A stretch of DNA of 64,000 nt from Hydractinia symbiolongicarpus (taxonomy: Eukaryota; Cnidaria; Hydrozoa; Anthoathecata; Hydractiniidae). Position 1 is the first letter of the stretch. The number at the start of each line of letters is the position of its first letter. The notes under the pieces are model-generated. The model saw only the letters and a list, made by a program, of their open reading frames with translations, had not been told where the DNA came from and ran no database searches. The stretch is from contig NC_079879.1 in NCBI RefSeq assembly GCF_029227915.1, positions 16,862,001 to 16,926,000 on the forward strand, written 5' to 3'. Positions 32,401 to 44,400 of this stretch are shown one piece after another. Made by a program: the position numbers and the translations under genes.

Positions 32401-35400
32401 TACCCGATACCCGTGTGAGATGTAAAACTTGTTTGCAAAGAGAGTTCGATACCCGTGTGAGATATAAAACTTGTTTGCAAAAAATTTAATCAAATGGAAT
32501 AATCAAAAAGTGAGTTGATTTCATCAGGCCACAGTCAGGCATAGAGCATCCGATGCGGCAATCCTAGGTCCGAGGTTGCGGTCAGCTTTAAGTAGCGATT
32601 CTCGCGTAAGAATATTTGCGTCGGTAATTATGCACGCGCAACTTATTTTTCAGGGTCCCTCCAGCTGATAAAAAGCATGTTGTTTCATACCATCTTGATT
32701 AGCCTATCCATCGACCATTTCTCCGCGTTTTTATGATCTATTAAATTTCTAGCAAAGCGCGCAGAGTTTTGATCTCGCAGCATTATTCAGTTTAACGCTT
32801 GCCAATGTGCATAACTGAACAAAGAAGTAGCACAAAAAAAAGAAATGAGAGTGAAGTTCACAAATCTTGGCAAAAATTTAGATTTAAAATAAACAGCTTC
32901 AGCGAGATTGAATCCTTACTCAATCCGAAAAAAACCCTTAAAATAGTACAAACATAATAAGGGTATGATTATTTTACTAAGAAACACAGTTATATACATG
33001 GAAAAGATATATAGAAATTAAAACAAGTTATAGGTAAAAATGTTATGACAATTAGTTAAGTTTTTTTCTCATTGCTGGTTCACCTTTTTTAGATAAGACT
33101 ACAGTCAACTTCTCTTTTTTCTCCGATGCTAGAGAAGCAAGTTTGCGTCGAACTACTTGTATATATGCAGTGACATATGCTTTTGCTCTGATGTCACACC
33201 ATTTTTTAATGATCTGAGCTTTGAGAATTTTCGATAACTTCTCATTTCCAAGATACCGTGAAAGTATGACCCAGGCTTGATCAATTAAAGAGTCCTTCAT
33301 AAGTTCATTTTCGAAAAGTTCCCGTATATCTTCTCCTTTATATTTTTTCAACATGTTCAAATTTAAAACTTTTCTAATAACGTTTTCAATTCTTCTGCAA
33401 AAAATAAACATGTCATCATTGACTTTTATCAGGTATCCTCTGCTGACTTGGTCCACCCAAGATCTTGTATAATCCAGAAAACTATATACCTGCAGTTTAT
33501 CATCACCTGAAACTTTCAATGAGTTCAGAAACTGCAATGCAGCCACAGCAACAACTTTGTTTTTCGAATCTGCTAATCTTTGGTATTTTTTACGTAGCGA
33601 GAAAATTATGTATCCTGAAACATAATACAGAACAGTTTGTTCCTCAGTTGTGAGTTTCAAGTCAAGACTTTTTTCGACATGTCGATTTTTGTTTTCATGA
33701 GCTACTAGTATTTTTATTAACTCCATAACAAATTTCTGCAACAACATAGAGAATTCTTGACTGTCAATGCAGTATCCTTTAGGTAATACATGTTTCCAAT
33801 GTTGTCTGAATTTATCGTCTTGTGCAAGTTCATGCACTTTTCTCCAAAGAGATTCTTTTCCTGAACCAGTCAGTAGGTTAGATTTTTGCAATTCTTTAAA
33901 TATGCGACACACTACATTTTCAGAAATAATGTCCAAAACATCACTCCCAGCATTCAAAATTGAGTTGGCTAATTCTTTGACACGATTTCCAGGTGTTTTG
34001 AATCCTTTCACAACAATGTTATTGATTGGGTCTTTTGAAATTTTAACCATAGCATCACGAACAAAATTCATTTTTTCTTGCTGCAGCTCATGATCGGTGA
34101 TGGATAAAGATTCTAAAAGGGTGCAAAAAAAAAGGTTTATACCACCAGTTCACAATATTTTGCTCTATATATAGCAAAAAAAAATTCCTTATGTTCTCAG
34201 AGTTCATGAATGAATACTTACGATTCGATTTTGATTTAACTTGTTTTGTGGAAATTGTTGTAGTTGATTTATTTTTTGAGTCATCAAGAGTTTTTCTTGC
34301 CACTGTTGTTGTTTCTGGATCTATTATTGGAATACAGAGTTGACATCAGAACACAGTTGTGATAACAAAACAAGACAACAACAACAAAAAGCATATCAAA
34401 TGATGATAATACAATAGCTTTTCTATGAAATCTACATGCAGAGTCAAAAAACAAAACATTATAGCTAGCTAGCTAATGGTGTTTTAAAGAAAACATGACT
34501 TTATTAAACTGAAGCATTACCTGTTGGCTTTTTACATATCAGAGTATGTTTCTTGTAGTAAGCTTCTTTAAAATACTGTTTTTTGCACTTGCTGCTGCAC
34601 ACAAACTTCACATTTTTGGTACTGTTGTTATCAACCACCATGTCCACATCTTCTTCATCAACGAATACTATTTGAGGAATACCCAAATATCCAGCATCTA
34701 CTTCATTTTCTTCTTCCAACAGATCTTCCACAAACGATACTTCCACCTCACAACTTTCGTAAACAGTAAAATCTGACAACATTTCTTCCGTCACAAAAAA
34801 GTCATCATCCAATTCTATTATATTTTTAACGTCTTCGCCTGCCATTTCGCTTCTTGCTTGTTTATGATATGTAAAAACGACAAATTTATCAACTAACAAG
34901 CATTTACCGCTGAGAGAAAAATAGCCGCGGGCTCATAATTTATGCAAATAGTAACAAAAGACAACGGCTAATTTATTAATTTAAGCGCGAGATTTCAAAT
35001 TTTGATTGACAGAATTCGATGTAAGAACAATAGAGAAAAGTAAACATGAGACACGGATGATTTCAATAGAAATAAAAGAGTTCTCTCTCCTTCTTTTTAA
35101 ACCTCCTTGGATGAAATATGTGAACAGGCTAGTGAGGAACAAGCAATCGCAGAGTCGGAAAAATTTTATGAATTTGAAGTATGGAGAAACAAAATAAATC
35201 TGAGAGTAGAAGAAACCCAGAGGAAACTAAAAATTCTGTACGCTTACCAAGAAATAAGGTTAAAAAATTTAGTGGTGATGTCACTGAGTGGACATCGTTC
35301 TTCGATTCGTTCGAGTGTGCAGTGGATAAGTGTGAAAGCCTGAGTCCTGTCGAAAAAATGAATTATTTAATTAATTTGTTAGAAGAAGAAGCGGCAACTA

Positions 35401-38400
35401 CCGTCAAGGGATTACAACTATCGCATACAAATTACCCCATCGCGTTAAAAATGTTGAAGCAAAGATTTGGGGATGAACAAATTTTAATATCGAGTTTCAT
35501 GAATAAACTTTTGAATTTAGAATGCGCAGATAGTATGTCGAGTTTGATCGAGCTACGAAAAAAGTATGATACAATAGACACACAAGTTAGAAGTTTGACA
35601 TCTATGGGTATAGAACAGAAAATTATGGAGCTATGTTGGTACGTGTGAATATGTCTAAGTTACCATCGAAAAGGCATTCTTACAAATAGAGTTAGATGAA
35701 GAACATAGAGATTTGACAAGATTTTTATGGTTTGAAAACATTAACAATATTGATTATAATGAATTTGATAATAATGAGCTAATTGAATACCGATTATGGT
35801 GCGTACTTTTTGGTGTAACTTCGTCACAATTCCTTTTATCAGCCACTATCATTTATCATATGAAAAAATTTATGGAAATAGATGCTAAATTCGTTATGAA
35901 GTTTTTACAGTCGTTACATGTAGATGATTTGAATTCAGGAGGAATAGATGAAACGTTTGAATTTTTTCAATAATTTAATTTGCAAAAATTTCAATCGAAT
36001 TCTTCAGAGTTGGAAAAAAGTGTCAGGGAGGTGTTTGGCGAATCAGAAAATCCTAATTGTACAACACCTACCAAAGTTTTAGGAGTAATATGGGATAGAT
36101 AGTAATGAGTTATGTTATGATATGATAGCAATTCGTGAAAAATTCAAATTTGATGCTACAAAAAGAGAAGCTCTGTAAGTAATAACATCTATTTATGATC
36201 CACCAGGACTACTCAACCTAGTTGTAGTAAAATTCAAAGTGTTTTTCCAGAAGATATGCGCAATCAAAATTGATTGGGATGAGAAGCCAACTGGTGACTT
36301 ATTAACAGAACGGAACGAGTTAATACAAAATTTATTTGGAATTGATGAAATTAAGTTTGACAGAAACTATTATTTTACAGACAGAAATGACCACTTTGTG
36401 AAAGTAGAGTTACATGGATTTTCAGACCCTTCTGAAAAATGTTATGGTTGTTGTGTTTATTTACGACTTGTCCACAAATCAGGTTTGATTAAAATTGCGT
36501 TAGTTACAGCAAGGTCAAGAGTGAGTCCACTTAAAAATTGACGGTACCGAAACTAAAGTTACTTGGAACTTTATTATTGTCTCAATTACTACCAAAAATA
36601 GAAGAATGTTTTGCAACAATAATTGACATATCCACTGTGTTTGCATGGACAGACTCCAGTGTGGCGTATTCTTGGATAATAAATTGTGAGAAGAAGTATC
36701 CAGTCTTCGTAGAAAATAGAGTATTGGAAATTAGAAAAAAATTGGATGTGAATTGTTGGCATTTAATTAAGTCGAAGGACAATCCAGCTGATAATGTATC
36801 TCGAGGTTCTACACCTATTGATTTATTGGAAAATTATTTCTGACTGTACAAGAAAGCGAGTGGCCGATGCTGTCTGTTACTGTTGTTGTTGTTAGATCAT
36901 TTACATTTTTAATAAATAATTATACTGAAGAAGATGCAGATGTTAGTTGTGATAATAGTGTGAATTTAAGCGTCACCGCTGATAGTGTAAATAATGATGT
37001 TAATTTTACTAACATCATTAAAATGGAAAAATTTAGTCATTTAACAAAACTATCAAGAGTAACAGCCTTAGTTAATTTATTTGTTGTTAAACTTAAAAGT
37101 AAATTAAACCAGAAGATAGAAGAACAAGTAGATGAATTAGAGCTTACGAATGGAATTAATATGAGGCAAAACGCGGAAAAAGTTTATCGTTTAATTAATG
37201 CAAAAGATGTTGGGAATGCCAAAACAGCTGGATTAAAGGGGAAGTCCGGTAAATTTTCAAAAGCTAGTTGCGTCCTAGCAACCATCCCAGCGTACGAGAA
37301 TGCTAAGCGTTTGGGACAGTACTTATTCAACAGGGAATGGTAAACCTCGAGCTGTCCAGTGTGCTTGAAATCACCTACGTATTTTAAATCGTTTAGTAGC
37401 TGTTTTTCATTAACAATTTTCTCCAGGGCGATGTAAGTAGGGTTTTCTTCGCTGAAGTTCATGGAACTGCGACCTACTTATAAAGTTAACATTGGCAGTT
37501 TCAAATGCTTCTTTCACACCTTGAAATGTTAACCCGTTGAACAATATTCCAGCAGACAGCTTTACCGTTCCTTTCGCAATTCGATTTAAGTAAGGTTGCT
37601 TCGTGGTTACCGGCGCAAACCAATTTCACAATAAGCATACTACCCTTAGTTATATGTTTTTTTGAAAGTAGCTTTCTCACCGCATACAAAGCAGAATTTG
37701 AAGAGCGACTTAAGCATTTCAAAGTACACTAGAAACATTGTTGAAGGTGCAATCGACTGCGTACCTTCCCTAACATCGACATCTTGCTCATTAACAACAC
37801 TATCAACCGTATCTGCACTACTATCGACCGTATCAACATCGCTACTGACATTGAAAGATGCATCTGGATCAGCGCGATCTTCTACTTCACTTGCGCAAAA
37901 TGAAGAGCAATCTCCAATTTCATTTCCCTCTTTCGCAATAAGGTTGACTGTGGAAACGCTAGCATGTTGAGTTAATATAACAGTTTGCGTGTTCGTCGCC
38001 ACCTGAGTTTTCTTCTGCCGAACAAGCTTCATCCACAATCAAAAGTTATGAACACATTAAGAATTTTTATTCCTTAAAAGAACAAATATTTTTTCCAACT
38101 CCAAGATTTTTAAATCTGATCATTTTTTTGGAAGAGCACATAAAAAAGACATTCAAGGCTGAAAAAGTGTAAAAAAAAAAAGAACAACCAGACTGAGGTA
38201 AAATTTAGATGTTCTTATAAAAAACGTGTACAAACATGTTTAACCATGATTGACCTGCTGGGTTACCTAGCTTTTGTTTTTCTTTTGTTTCTTGCGATGG
38301 ATGCAGAACGCTTTGCAGGTAGCGGTTTCGAGAATGAAAATACCGATGGAATAGCGTTTGGTAATAATTTAAACTTTCTCACAGAGCCACAGAGCTCCGC

Positions 38401-41400
38401 CTAAATATTAAAATTTAAAAATGTATTTTTACCCCCTGGTTATTCATGGACAAAAAGATCGAAAGACAGGTGTTCAAAAAATTATTGAAGGTGAATAAAG
38501 TTTCGCAACAAGCTTATTTACAAAAGAAATTGTGTGAAAAGAAGTCCACAAAGAACGAAATTCGCGTCTGCTGGATATGGTGGATCTCGCTTCATAGCTG
38601 CTAGCCATTTCTTACGACGTTGTTTATTTTCTTTTTCGGTGGGAACGTTATACCACCCTTTTACATCAACTACTGATTTTTTGGTGGAAGAGTTACCATA
38701 ATTTAAAGCACCACAAGTAACCATGATAACAGTAAAATCAATGGTATATTTATGACTTGTTTGAAGTGGTGTAATGGACAACTGAAGTATTCCGGCGCGC
38801 AGAAAGCTGTTGTCATAAATTATGTCACGATAAACATTAGAGCCCAGACCTTGATGATAACAACAAAAAGATGGCGTCGTTTGAAAAAAAACAGTAACAA
38901 TCCTAAACTTTGATAGACATATCATTTGTAATACGAATTTTTTTAAAAAAAATTTGCAGAAATTATTCAAACGATGGTGTTTATTCAACACACAAATTTT
39001 GAAAAATGACCGGACTTCCCCTTTAAAGAAGCACAAAAATTGTTAAGTCATGCTGAATGTCAGCATACGAAAAAGTTATGTGTTTTTGGAGATAGATGGT
39101 GTATATAGATGTAAGTTGAGAATAGGGAACGCCCCAATTCCTGAGTAAGCAAAATACCCAACATTTATACCAAGTAAACATTACCTTGCAAAATTAATAA
39201 TTTCTGATGCACACATTAAAGTTGGATATAATGGAGTAAGCGAGACATTAACAGAAATTCAATCTGAATATCATATACCAAAAACACGTTCATTTGTTCG
39301 TTCAATTATACATAATTGTAGTACATATAGAAAATTTAAAGGTAATTCTTATAAGTATCCTGAAAGTCCTGACCTACCAGCATGGAGATTAGAGCAATCA
39401 TGTGCATTTAACAATATTGGCATAGACAAAAAGTGAAATCGTTGGGAATTTCTCATGCAAATCCTTAAGACCAACTTGTTAAATTACCTGGGGATCTCTT
39501 TAAGACTTACAAATAACTCTTACCCATAAGTCATGTTCCGAATAATCAATAAGCAACCAAACTTTACGATCAGCATGAGACAAAAACACGCGACGCAATG
39601 TAATTACATTAGGATGTGACAATTCTCTCAACAGCTAAAAAATAATTCATTTATTGATTAAAAGAAAATATATGTGTATTTTAATCATCTGATCCAGTCA
39701 TGTACCAATACTTATAAATAATATGTCAACAACAAAAACAATCAAATTCACCCTAAAATAGTGAGGGCTGCTGTGTCCTTCGTGTGCACATGTGTGTTAA
39801 AAGTGATTTTTTGATCTGAAGTTGTTCTTTAGGTCAGAAATAAGCAAAAAAAATGGGTGCCAAAAATTTTGGTCCTGTGGGACTAAATTAGGTGACGTCA
39901 ATACTTTAATTCAAAATTATATGTTATATTACATATGGTTCGAAAGAGGAGATCAAGGGGGTCAATAAAAATGTAAAAACCATATGCTGAAAATGTATCG
40001 TTCGTGAGATATTAACATTTAAAGTTTGTATAAAATACAGACCGTGAATTTACTGACCCAGCTTGAAAATGACTATGACTTCGTCATTTGTGCTCTTTTT
40101 GTGCTGAATTTTGGCAAGGTGTTAGGTCGCTTTAGTATCTTTCTTTTTATTTGAAATTTATTGTTTTAATCACTGCAGGGGATAATTCACAGACCAATAA
40201 TTTACAGACCGAGGTGTGGATTCAATGGGTTTTTTGTTCCGGGAAACAGAACGCCAATTTTATTAGGCATTTTGTATCTACTTGTTCATGAATAGAATTG
40301 ATTCATTCCAAGACTATATTTAATTGTTTAGTTTCACAGATATAACATTGGACAGTTTAATTTCAGTGATAAAATTCCATTGTTCGAGAAGATTAGTAGA
40401 ATATACTGTGTAATATTTGACTATTCGAATTCATAGATAACATTCATCTGCTTGCTTAGAAAGTGTTTCATGTGGTTATAGTAAATTTATAGTTTATTTC
40501 AAACAAAGTATACATATAGTAAGAAAAAAAAAGTGATTAGAAAAAATGGAGAGTGAAAGTATTTGCAAAGAAAAGAAATTTGAAATAATAGCTTAGCTGG
40601 TCAAATCTCCTCGCTTGGATGGTCTTCTAACAGTAATAAGATTGAGAGATTGAAAGAAAGATGTCAGAAAATATCATTGAATAGTGATGATAAAGAAAAC
40701 AAATGCAGTGTGTATTGAAGAAAAAAGGACACTCCGGTCAAATACTGAAGCTTTCGATTAAAAAAATTGTATTATTTGTCAAAAAAAAGGGGGTAAATTA
40801 CATCAAGCTTAAATTGATGGAATTGGAAATAGTATGCTTCAGGTAGCTGAACAACTTCAGGATCCTCGATTTTTGATTTGAATGAACAATATCCCAAATG
40901 CATGAAATGCAGTAGCCAGCGATGTGCAGTATCACTTGAAATGTTGGGTGACTATTCAATGCCAAATATCAAAATCAAACGCAGAACTTGCAGAAGTAGT
41001 TAGAAGACGTGAAACGAGTGATTGCAGATGTTGAAATAATAGATATGATAAAATCCTTTCTTTATTTTGAAAATGTTGTGTTAAATATGAACGATATTAA
41101 TGCATCATATAATAACTTGCTGGAAGAAAAAAACAAGGAAGTAAATTATAAGCGCTAGTTGAAAAGACTTATATCATAGAATGTTTCTGGAGCAGTGTTC
41201 TCAGGACCACCTTCAAAATGCCTTTCAGAAAGAGTTTTTACGAGTGATTTCCAAGGAAAGGTGATAGACGAATATTTGAACATTCCAGACAAAGAAGCTG
41301 ACACTCTTCTTATTCTACATACTATCGATGTTGCAAAAAGTGATTTATTTGCCGAAAGCTGCGTTCTGTCGCCAGATACAGATGTGTTTTTATTGCTTCT

Positions 41401-44400
41401 CCATTATTGTGAGTCGTTACCACTTGCAACACATTTTCGTACTGGAAGAGGAACCGATACCCTTGTCAGTATCAAATTTCAATTAAACAAACAGATACCA
41501 AGGCAACCTAACACCTTGCCAAAATTCAGCACAAAAAGAGCACAAATGACCAAGTTATAGTCATTTTTAAGCAAGGTCAGTAAATTAAGGGTCTGTATTT
41601 TATACAAACTTTAAATGTTAATATCTTATGAACGATAAATTTTCAGCATACGTTTTTTAATTTTTATTGACCCCCTTGATCTCCTCTTTCCAACCATATA
41701 TAATATAACATATAATTTTGAAATCATTTTTTTGCTGACCGTGAAAGTATTGGCGTCATCTAATTTGGTCTTGCGGGACCAAACTTTTTGGCACCCATTT
41801 TTTTTTGCTTATTTGTTACCTAAACAACAACCTCGAATTAAAAAATCACTTTTAAAGGCTGAAATACACGGTCAGTGTAAAATGATCATTTTAAAATGAC
41901 TGGTGTTTTTCGTCATTTTAAAATGATGGAACACCTGAATACACGAGTCATTTTAAAATGATAGAATTTGTAAATAAAAGTTCTTTACACTATGGACTCT
42001 GAAGAGGAATGTGCTGCAGCAGTTGTTATAATTGCCATTCTTTCAAAAAGAAAAAAAACGCAGAAGAAATAGATCTACTTGGGTGAAGCCATGGCTCGGT
42101 AGAAGAACAGAACTTGGGGTATATAATACTCTTTTACGAGAATTGCCTGTGGAAGAAGTGTTCGAATATAAAAAGTTTTTAAGAATGGCACCTGAAAATT
42201 TTGATGAACTTTTAAATTTAGTAGGTGTTGATATACAAAAAGAAACTACAAACATGCGCGAGCCAATTCCAGCAAAAATTAAGTAGCAGCAACACTTCGT
42301 TTCTTATCAACAGGTGCTAACTATGCAGACTTGCAACATATATTCCGTATACATAAAAGTACGATATCTCGAATTATCCCAGAAGTATGCCATGCTATCT
42401 ACATGAACTTAAAAGACAGATATATAAAGGTAATATTTACTTAACAAAATATTTAAAATATAATGTATTGATTCCGTTATGACTGGAGTTTTAATTACTG
42501 CCAGCGTTTGGTGATGCAAAAGACTGAGTATAACTGTGTATATCTTGCTCATTATGGGGTGGTATCTGTAACAGTACAGGTGAGTGTGGGGATGTCATCA
42601 TGCTGAAATAATACGATCCTTGCAAGTTCTGTGGAGTTGACTGTCTTTGTACTACGAGAGGAGTAGTTGTACTCAGTTGAAATGGCAAAGATAGTAGCCC
42701 GAACTGTGCCTGGAAGATTAATTCCTGTATTTTTACTTTAGCATATTCCTTTACCCGTTTATCAGGAATTTCTTGAAGACTCAACCCAATGTTTTGTCCA
42801 AAAAGAACATCAACATGATTGACTTTTTCCTTTTTGGATGACAATACGGCCATAGCTTCATTAAGCATTACATCTTCTTTCGTTTTGCTATTATCAACCT
42901 TCTGTTTTTTATTCAACGGCTGTTTGGTTGACCGGGGAACATTATTGTCTAGTTCTATCCCTTTGGTTTCGTCTTCTCTGTAGTCAGCAAAGAATCCTTC
43001 ACAATCGTCTTCCTCGTTAGAGTTGTATTCACCGTTTTCCTAAAAATATTTTTATTTTAGACACCATCAACAGAAGAGGAATGGAAAACAATTGCTAAAA
43101 AGTATGAAGAGCGTTGGAACTTCCCGAATTGTATTGATTCTATTGATGGCAAACATGTTGTCATAAAGCAACCTCGAAATAGCGGATCGTACTATTTCAA
43201 TTATAAAGGCACTTTCAGTATTGTGCTTTTAGCTTTGGTAGATGCCAATTACAAATTCATTTATGTTGACGTTGGTTGTAACGGAAGAATAAGCGACGGA
43301 GGTGTATACCGAAATAGTTCACTTTCACAAACCTTGGAAGGTAATCTATTGGGAATGCCACCACCAGCAACGTTAAGTGATGATGAGAATGAATTCCCGT
43401 ATGTTATGGTAGCTGATGATGCATTTCCACTAAAGCTTAACATTATGAAACCTTACCCATTCAGAGGCATGACCAAAGAACAAAGAATTTTTAATTATAG
43501 ATTAAGCAGGGCAAGGCGGATTGTAGAGAATGCATTTGGTATATTGGCTAATCGTCTTAGAATCTTTTTATCGCCTATACTTCTTTCACCAGAAAACGTC
43601 CAGAAGATTACTTTAGCAAGTTGTGTGTTGCATAATTTTTTACGGGAAAAAACTCCGTCAGGTTACACCCCTCCTGGAAGTCTTGATGTTGAGGATATTG
43701 AAAATGGAAGAGTGAATAATGGAGAGTGGAGGTCTGAATCAAGTGAAGCTTTGCGTTCAATAAGAGTTACTGGAACCAATAACTATAAACCTGACGCTAA
43801 AGCTGTACAAGATCAATTCTGTGACTACTTTAATACAGTTGGAACAGTCCCATGGCAAAACAATTTCATTTAGATAAGTATATTATAAAAAGCAAATAAA
43901 AATACACTTGCCAGAGAGGATGTTATTTTTCTTAAAATGATTGTGTCCCGTAAAAATGCCATAGATTGAAAATGAGGCCACTTTGACTCGTAAATTTCAT
44001 CTCTACCCGCTCCATTTTTTGGTATTGATTTTTGGAGTTCTTTTGAATAATAACTTCGTAGAGTATTTATCTTTCTTTTCACATCACCCTCTAAATAATA
44101 AAATATGTATGTTTTATTATTGTTAGCTTTATAAATACCCATATATATACATGCAAATCAGAGTCAATAAAAATTGCAACAATTTACTACTAAAAATACT
44201 AATAAAAGTTACATATAAAGTTGCTAATAAAAGTTACATGTTTCTATAAATAATACAGTATAATTCTTAAGTTTTTAATAACAAAATAACATTCATTATG
44301 GTATTCAATCCACAAATATATAATGATATAAATAAGGTTATTTTGATATGCTTTTTTATCGAGAATGTAAAAGTACAAACCTTCCATGGTGCATTTTCCC

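Larger units (their letters stand above)
28393..35106. mobile_element. P-like DNA transposon with two convergent spliced genes, inserted in gag
   Basis: The insert carries a P-superfamily transposase gene (plus strand) and a second gene of unknown family (minus strand), ending 1.2 kb apart tail to tail. A perfect 29-bp inverted repeat sits at 28393-28421 and 35078-35106; the left copy also reads in frame as BEL/Pao gag. A further 11-bp inverted pair (atccgtgtctc) lies inside at about 28482-28492 and 35049-35059. Both genes are intact by eye, so the element may be young. The exact ends and target duplication are not resolved. Confidence 0.75.
28258..39440 (+). mobile_element. Larger BEL/Pao retrotransposon, internally deleted and twice interrupted
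   Basis: The gag start (28258-28421) is separated from the rest of gag (35107-35648) by a P-like element. RT pieces (35660-36070), the RT-connection/RNase H region (36180-36843), linker (36867-37236), then a Kolobok-like insertion, then the integrase zinc-binding/core start (39027-39440). The protease and N-terminal RT are missing between gag and RT. LTRs were not identified. It lies in CDK8 intron 3, transcribed antisense to CDK8. Confidence 0.82.

Noticed and set aside
37184-37343. Continuation of the BEL/Pao linker frame past 37236
   Set aside because: The frame stays open by chance into the Kolobok-like element, whose TTAA and terminal repeat begin at 37233.
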